Positions 58,773 to 64,000 of a DNA stretch of 64,000 nucleotides are shown here, one piece after another. Every line of letters starts with the position of its first letter. The first letter of the stretch is position 1. Both the position numbers and the translations under genes were made by a program. The notes beneath the pieces are model-generated. The model saw only the letters and a list, made by a program, of their open reading frames with translations. It was not told the DNA's origin and ran no database searches. Source of the DNA: Janthinobacterium sp. (lineage in GTDB: Bacteria; Pseudomonadota; Gammaproteobacteria; Burkholderiales; Burkholderiaceae_D); NCBI RefSeq assembly GCF_009923995.1, contig NZ_RFSK01000022.1, positions 1 through 64,000 of the forward strand. Direction: 5' to 3'.

Positions 58773-61442
58773 ATGATTAGAGAAATATGCCTGTCCCGTT
58801 CCATCCGTTTGATCTGCGCCGGCGGCCTGGCCGCCGGCATCCTCAGCCAGCCGGCACTGGCCCAGGAAACCGGCGACACGGCCGGCATGCAGCGCGTTGA
58901 AGTCACCGGCTCTTCCATCAAGCGGCTCGTCTCGGAAACAGCCACCCCCCTCTCGATCTTCAAGGCCGAAGATTTCGCCAAGCAAGGCCTGACGACGGCC
59001 CAGGAAGTGCTCAGCAAGATACCCTCGAATTCCTCCAGCATGGGCAGCGGCAACGCCGTCGGCGGCAACACCAGCGGCCTGCCCACGGGCGGCCAGGCCA
59101 GCGCCGACCTGCGCGGCCTGGGCGGCGACAAGACCCTCGTGCTGCTCAATGGCCGGCGCATCGCCAACCACCCGTATGACGGCGCCAGCGTCGACCTGAA
59201 CATCATCCCCATCGCCGCCCTGGAACGCGTCGAAGTGCTGCGCGACGGCGCCTCGGCCATCTACGGCACGGACGCCATCGGCGGCGTCATCAACTTCATC
59301 ACCAAGCGCTCGATCAACGTCACCAACGTCACCGCCGAAGTGGTCGCGCCCGAGCACAAGGGTGGCGGCGAACACCGCATCAACCTGTCGACGGGCTTCG
59401 GCAAGCTCGACACCGACGGCTACAATATTTTCGGCGTGGTCGACTACCACAAGCAGAATGTGCTCACGTCGCAGGACCGCGATTTCTCCAAGACCGGCAT
59501 CATCCCCGACCGCGGCCTGTCGCTCACCAGCGGCACCACCTTCCCCGGCAACTACTTCGATGCGGCTGCGAATGGCGGCAAGGGCCTGGCCGGCAATCCC
59601 TACGCGGCCACGGGCTGCAATCCGCCCCTGTCCGTGGCGGCGGCCAACGGCACCTGCCGCCAGGATTACACGCGGCAGATCGACGACTTGCCGGCGCAGG
59701 AGCAGGTGGCCTTCTTCGGCAAGGGCGCCTTCAAGCTGGGCGGCGGCCACCTGGCCACCGTGGAATACCTGCATTCCGAAAACAAGGTGAAGGCGCGCAC
59801 GGCGCCGCCGCCGCAAACGGGCCTGATCCTGCCCAATACGAGCAAGTACTATCCGGGCAATGCGGGCGGCGTGCCGGCCCAGCCGGGCCTGTCGGGCCAG
59901 CCGCTGAGCGTCAACTGGCGCCCCGTGGAAGCGGGCCAGCGGCAGATCGATTCGGATGGCAAGGCGGACCGCCTGGTCGTGGCGCTGGAGGGCGAACTGG
60001 CCGGCTGGGACTACAAGACGGGCCTGAGCCACGCCATCAGCAAATCGTCCGAGAAATTTACGGGCGGCTACGTGCAGGATGCCTCGTTCGCCGCCGGCGT
60101 GCTGAACGGCATCCTGAACCCGTTCGGCATGCAGGATACGGCCGGCAAGGCCTACCTGGACAGCACCGCCCTGCGCGGCGAAGTGCAAAACGCCAAGGTC
60201 ACCACGACGGGCTTCGACATCAAGGGCAGCCGCGAGCTGATGCAGCTGGCCGGCGGCCCGCTGGCCATCGCGCTGGGCGGCGAGCTGCGGCGCGAAAAGG
60301 CTGAATTCAACGTCAACCGCGACATTGCCAGCCAGGCCACCAGTTCCGGCCTGTCCGGCTCGCTGTCGAAGAACGGTTCGCGCGACATCGAAGCCATCTT
60401 CGGCGAAGTCAACTTGCCGCTGATCAAGGATCTGGAAGTGCAGCTGGCGGCCCGCTTCGACCATTACAGCGACGTCGGCAGCACCACCAATCCGAAGCTG
60501 GCCCTGCGCTACCAGGCCAGCAGCGCGCTGGTGCTGCGCGGCTCGGCCAGCACGGGCTTCCGTGCCCCCACGTTGTTTGAAAAGAATGCGCCGCCGTCGA
60601 AGAACGACACCAACGATTCCTACGACGACCCCATCCTGTGCCCGGGCGGCGTGCCGCAGCCAGGCGCCAATCCCCTGCGCGATTGCGACTTGCAGCAATT
60701 CAAACTGCAAGGCGGCAATGAAAAGCTGAAACCGGAAAAATCCACCACCTTCGCCTTCGGCGTCGTGCTCGAACCCGTCAAGGAAGTGACGGTGGCCATC
60801 GATTACTGGAACATCCACCTGAAGGACAAGATTTCATCCCTGCCCGAGCAATCCATCTACGGCAACTACGAAAAATACAAGGCCTTGTTCCTGCGCAATC
60901 CCGATGGTTCCCCCTACGCCATCCTGGACTTGAACGACAACCTTGGCGAAGTGAAGACCGACGGCATCGACGTGAGCCTGAATGCCCGCCTGGGCCGCAG
61001 CGCCTACGGCGACTTCAGCGTGTCGGTGGACGGCACCTGGACCCACAAGTACGACTACCAGAATGAACGGGGCGGCGAATTCATTTCCAACGTGGGCCGC
61101 TATGCGGACAACAATCCCGTCTTCCGCTGGAAACATACGGCGGCGCTGAACTGGCGCATGGGCAACTGGGGCGCCACCGTGTCGCAATCGTTCAAGTCCG
61201 GCTACACGGACCAGAACAACGTGGACCCGCAATACCGGCACGACGTGCCGTCGTACAGCCTGCTGAGCGTGTCGGGCAGCTACGTGTGGAAAGGCCTGCT
61301 GCTGACGGCCGGCGTGAAAAACCTGTTCGACAAGGAACCGCCGTTCTCGAACCAGGGCACGCTGTTCCAGAAAGGCTATGACCCGCGCTACACGGACCCG
61401 ATCGGGCGCGCCTACTACTTGCGTGGCAGCTATACGTTTTAA
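58773..61442 (+). CDS. TonB-dependent receptor, Oar-like group
   Basis: 889 aa from ATG 58773, eight bases after CAGGAG. A signal peptide (ends ALAQ) is followed by a TonB-box-like stretch MQRVEVTGSSIKRL, the plug domain (about 45-165; TLVLLNGRRIANH, VLRDGASAIYGTDAIGGVINF) and a large barrel ending in YLRGSYTF. It imports a large solute across the outer membrane, using TonB energy. The divergent peptide importer suggests a peptide or peptide-like substrate, which is inference. A paralogue follows directly. Confidence 0.93.
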   Translation: MIREICLSRSIRLICAGGLAAGILSQPALAQETGDTAGMQRVEVTGSSIKRLVSETATPLSIFKAEDFAKQGLTTAQEVLSKIPSNSSSMGSGNAVGGNTSGLPTGGQASADLRGLGGDKTLVLLNGRRIANHPYDGASVDLNIIPIAALERVEVLRDGASAIYGTDAIGGVINFITKRSINVTNVTAEVVAPEHKGGGEHRINLSTGFGKLDTDGYNIFGVVDYHKQNVLTSQDRDFSKTGIIPDRGLSLTSGTTFPGNYFDAAANGGKGLAGNPYAATGCNPPLSVAAANGTCRQDYTRQIDDLPAQEQVAFFGKGAFKLGGGHLATVEYLHSENKVKARTAPPPQTGLILPNTSKYYPGNAGGVPAQPGLSGQPLSVNWRPVEAGQRQIDSDGKADRLVVALEGELAGWDYKTGLSHAISKSSEKFTGGYVQDASFAAGVLNGILNPFGMQDTAGKAYLDSTALRGEVQNAKVTTTGFDIKGSRELMQLAGGPLAIALGGELRREKAEFNVNRDIASQATSSGLSGSLSKNGSRDIEAIFGEVNLPLIKDLEVQLAARFDHYSDVGSTTNPKLALRYQASSALVLRGSASTGFRAPTLFEKNAPPSKNDTNDSYDDPILCPGGVPQPGANPLRDCDLQQFKLQGGNEKLKPEKSTTFAFGVVLEPVKEVTVAIDYWNIHLKDKISSLPEQSIYGNYEKYKALFLRNPDGSPYAILDLNDNLGEVKTDGIDVSLNARLGRSAYGDFSVSVDGTWTHKYDYQNERGGEFISNVGRYADNNPVFRWKHTAALNWRMGNWGATVSQSFKSGYTDQNNVDPQYRHDVPSYSLLSVSGSYVWKGLLLTAGVKNLFDKEPPFSNQGTLFQKGYDPRYTDPIGRAYYLRGSYTF

Positions 61443-61507
61443 GGGAGATGTACTGAAACAGACATGAACGGGGCAGCGCCGACCAGCGTTTGCCGGCAGC
61501 ACCAGAG

Positions 61508-61541
61508 ACGGCGCCATCAGTGATGATGTGCGCCGTTTTAT
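61508..61541 (+). terminator. Terminator of the first tandem receptor gene
   Basis: ACGGCGC and GCGCCGT pair across a 15-base loop, followed by TTTTATTTT, 65 bases after the stop. Confidence 0.75.
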
Positions 61542-61799
61542 TTTACGCGCCTGAGTGCGCCTGACAAGGGTTCACGATATTTTATTACTGAAGTAATGCA
61601 AAAATATTAGCAATATGTTGCATTTCATCCAAAAAGTCTGCACGAAATTGACAATCTGAATGGTGAATGTTTTGATGAGGGCCGAGAAAATTTACCGAAT
61701 TTTCACTGGTGAAACTAAAAAGAAGCAAATAAATTGTTAGCAAGCAACAACTTATATCAAGATAATTGCTACCTTTATCACAAAAACAAGGAATTACAA
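61542..61799. promoter_or_regulatory. AT-rich leader of the second receptor gene
   Basis: About 260 bases of AT-rich DNA, unlike the surrounding coding sequence, ending in an AAGGA ribosome site before ATG 61800. It surely holds the promoter, but I could not choose between several TA-rich boxes. Confidence 0.5.
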
Positions 61800-64000
61800 A
61801 TGATGATTGAAAGTGTAATATCGCGGTCGCTGCGCCTCATGTTTGCTGGTAGTCTGGCCCTGGGCATGCACGCAGCATATGCTCAAGAAACAACAGATGG
61901 CACCATGCAGCGCGTGGAAGTGACGGGTTCGAGCATCAAGCGCATCGCATCCGAAGCATCGCTGCCGGTGCAATCGTTCAACCAGAAAGACATCAAGAAA
62001 TCTGGCGTGACCACGGTTACCGACTTCATCCAGCAAATTCCTGCCATGCAAGGCTTTTCCGTGGCAGCGGACTCGGTCGGCGGCGGCGGCGGCGGCGTCA
62101 CCACGGCATCGATCCACGATATCGGCGCAGCCTACACCCTGGTACTGCTGAACGGCCGCCGTATCGCGCCAGCCAATTCCGGTACCACCATCGATTTGAA
62201 TTCGATTCCACTGGCCGCCATCGAGCGCGTGGAAGTGCTGACCGACGGCGCTTCGGCACTGTACGGCGCCGATGCCATTGCCGGCGTGATCAACTTCATC
62301 CTGAAAAAAGGCGCATCGCCGCTGGAGATCAACGCCAAGTATTCGCGTCCAGAAGAGTCGGGCGGCGCCAGCAACTCCTTCTCGATCAGCAAGGGTTTCG
62401 GCGATATCGACGACGATGGCTACAGCATTTTCGTGTCGGCCAGCCATGACGAACAAAAAGCATTGAAGGCATCGCAGCGCAGCTTCGCGAAGAGCGGCAT
62501 CATCAACTTCAACGATCCAAAGACGGGCAAGGCGCTGCAATTCATCAACGGCTCCTCGCGCTCGGCGCCAGCGAATGCGTCGATCAATTACAAGGACGGC
62601 TATAACGCTTCTGGCGCGCCGAGCAAGCTCAATCCATACGCGCTGGCCAACGGCGGCAAGTGCGCCGTCAGCAATATGGATTTCTATGGCGACGGCAACT
62701 GCTACTTCGATTCGCCATCGACGATTGAAATCAATCCGGAATCGAAGCGCGATTCGCTCTTCAGCTCGGGTTCGGTCAAGTTGGGCAAGAGCGGCTGGCA
62801 AGGTTTCTATGACCTGGCTTACACCGAAGCACGCATCGTCTCGAGCATCGCACCGTATCCAGCCGATTTTGCGATCGCCAAGGGTTCGACGCTGTACAAC
62901 AAATACATCTCGCCCTACCTGACCGCAGATCAGAACGCCAACGTGGATTCGGTCGCAGCAACCTACCGCCTGTCCGAAATGGGCAACCGCGTGTATGACT
63001 ACGGCACCAAGGCCACCCATATCGTCGCAGGCGTGGACGGCAGTGCATTCGGCTGGGATATCAACTCGGCTGTGACGTATTCGAAAAACAAGCAGACGCA
63101 AAAATATGTCAGCGGTTTCCCGCTGGCCGATCAATTCAACGCCCAGGTCGACGCCGGCAATATCGATCCGTTTGCCTACCCTGTGGGCAGCATGCCTGAC
63201 GCCATGCGCCAGGCACTGCTGGGCACCGGTTTCAGCGGCACCTACAATACGCAAACGGTGGAAATGAAGGGCGTCGACGCGCGCGCTTCGCGTCCCGTGT
63301 TCTCACTGCCAGGCGGCACCGCCATGCTGGGCGTGGGCGCAGACTACCGCAACACCTCGTACAAGGTGCAACAGGCGGACGTGGCCAAGCAAGCACTGAT
63401 CCTGTTTGACAATCCGCAAGTCGACAGTGAGTATGACCGCGACAATGCCGGCGCCTACGCCGAGCTGATGCTGCCGATCTCGAAAAAACTGGAAATGACC
63501 GGCTCGCTGCGTTATGACCAGATCGGTGCGATCGACGACAAGCTGACGGGCAAGACTGTCGGCAAAAAAGAGAACGCCACCACCTGGAAAGTCAGCGGTA
63601 AATACTCCGCCACCAAAAACCTGATGTTCCGCGCCGCTGCGGGCACCGGCTTCCGTGCTGCCAGCATGCAAGAAATCGCTGGCCCGCTGGAAGACTGGGG
63701 CGTGACGGGTGGTAACTATCAATGCCCACTGACGGCAGCCAATGGCATGGGCGGCCATCCTCTCGCCGGTTATTGCAACAACGTCGGCCGGCAACAGTTT
63801 GAAGCCTTCCAAGGCGGCAATCCTGATCTGAAACCGGAAAAATCGAAACAGTGGAGCATCGGTACCGTGTTCGAGCCGATCGACAGCCTGTCGATGTCGT
63901 TCGACCTGTGGAACGTGGAAATCCGCGACCAGGTAACAGCCGTGTCGGAAGGCCTGATCTTCGCAGATCCTGCCAAGTACGCCAGCCTGTTCACCACCAA
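61800..64000 (+). CDS. TonB-dependent receptor, paralogue, 3' truncated by window end
   Basis: At least 733 aa; the open frame runs off the window and is missing from the ORF track. A signal peptide (ends AYAQ) is followed by MQRVEVTGSSIKRI, a plug domain with VLLNGRRIAP and VLTDGASALYGADAIAGVINF and a barrel. Its first 60 residues closely follow those of the receptor upstream, so the two arose by duplication, but base composition is less GC-rich. An unusual Gly run (SVGGGGGGV, a GGC repeat) sits in the plug. A minus-strand ORF over it is a shadow. Confidence 0.93.
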   Translation, partial: MMIESVISRSLRLMFAGSLALGMHAAYAQETTDGTMQRVEVTGSSIKRIASEASLPVQSFNQKDIKKSGVTTVTDFIQQIPAMQGFSVAADSVGGGGGGVTTASIHDIGAAYTLVLLNGRRIAPANSGTTIDLNSIPLAAIERVEVLTDGASALYGADAIAGVINFILKKGASPLEINAKYSRPEESGGASNSFSISKGFGDIDDDGYSIFVSASHDEQKALKASQRSFAKSGIINFNDPKTGKALQFINGSSRSAPANASINYKDGYNASGAPSKLNPYALANGGKCAVSNMDFYGDGNCYFDSPSTIEINPESKRDSLFSSGSVKLGKSGWQGFYDLAYTEARIVSSIAPYPADFAIAKGSTLYNKYISPYLTADQNANVDSVAATYRLSEMGNRVYDYGTKATHIVAGVDGSAFGWDINSAVTYSKNKQTQKYVSGFPLADQFNAQVDAGNIDPFAYPVGSMPDAMRQALLGTGFSGTYNTQTVEMKGVDARASRPVFSLPGGTAMLGVGADYRNTSYKVQQADVAKQALILFDNPQVDSEYDRDNAGAYAELMLPISKKLEMTGSLRYDQIGAIDDKLTGKTVGKKENATTWKVSGKYSATKNLMFRAAAGTGFRAASMQEIAGPLEDWGVTGGNYQCPLTAANGMGGHPLAGYCNNVGRQQFEAFQGGNPDLKPEKSKQWSIGTVFEPIDSLSMSFDLWNVEIRDQVTAVSEGLIFADPAKYASLFTT

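Noticed and set aside
58758-60818. 686-aa minus-strand ORF
   Set aside because: Antisense shadow of the TonB-dependent receptor; similar shadows at 61794-63254 and 63303-63812.

Overview
The window looks like a chromosomal segment of a GC-rich betaproteobacterium, most likely Oxalobacteraceae (Janthinobacterium, Massilia or Duganella type). This is inferred from the rimP-nusA-infB-rbfA-truB cluster, the PEP-CTERM protein, several TonB-dependent receptors, single-chain class I fumarase and acetyl-CoA synthetase. The genus cannot be proven from sequence alone.

Layout. 0.1-5.8 kb: a secreted M13 metallopeptidase, a 1-kb gene-poor stretch, then a coupled LemA/DUF3137 pair. 6.06-19.6 kb: an accessory island at the 3' end of a tRNA-Ser(GGA) gene. 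A 16-bp piece of the tRNA 3' end recurs at 6058-6073. The island carries a HigB toxin with a HigA-ImmA/IrrE fusion antitoxin, a type I restriction-modification operon (half-S, hsdM, a broken small gene, hsdS, hsdR, YgjP-type metallopeptidase), an AlpA-like regulator, two tyrosine recombinases, a 73-aa protein coupled to the main integrase, and a hairpin-rich stretch without convincing genes. 19.7-25.7 kb: core metabolism (acs, a YqhA-type membrane protein, fumarase, murI, tRNA-His). 25.8-36.9 kb: a GH43 arabinanase split by an in-frame amber codon, a response regulator, a FecA-like receptor behind a Fur box, a PEP-CTERM protein, small secreted or lipoprotein genes, a stand-alone TonB C-terminal domain protein and a chemoreceptor. 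36.5-49.8 kb: leftward information-processing genes (dusA with a frameshifted follower, typA, truB, rbfA, infB, nusA, rimP, rluB, scpB). 50-58 kb: glk, then a leftward five-gene peptide ABC importer operon ending in a DedA-rhodanese fusion. 58.8-64 kb: two tandem paralogous TonB-dependent receptors, the second cut by the window end.

How the genes fit together. The island is a defence cargo: restriction-modification plus toxin-antitoxin for stability, with its own recombination module. The outer-membrane receptors, the periplasmic TonB-like protein and the peptide ABC importer point to a scavenging lifestyle. The translation cluster is ordinary core genome. The least explained parts are the hairpin-rich segment at 17.17-17.82 kb and the integrase-coupled small protein beside it. 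Starts given here are often shorter than the ORF track, chosen by ribosome binding sites and family N-termini.
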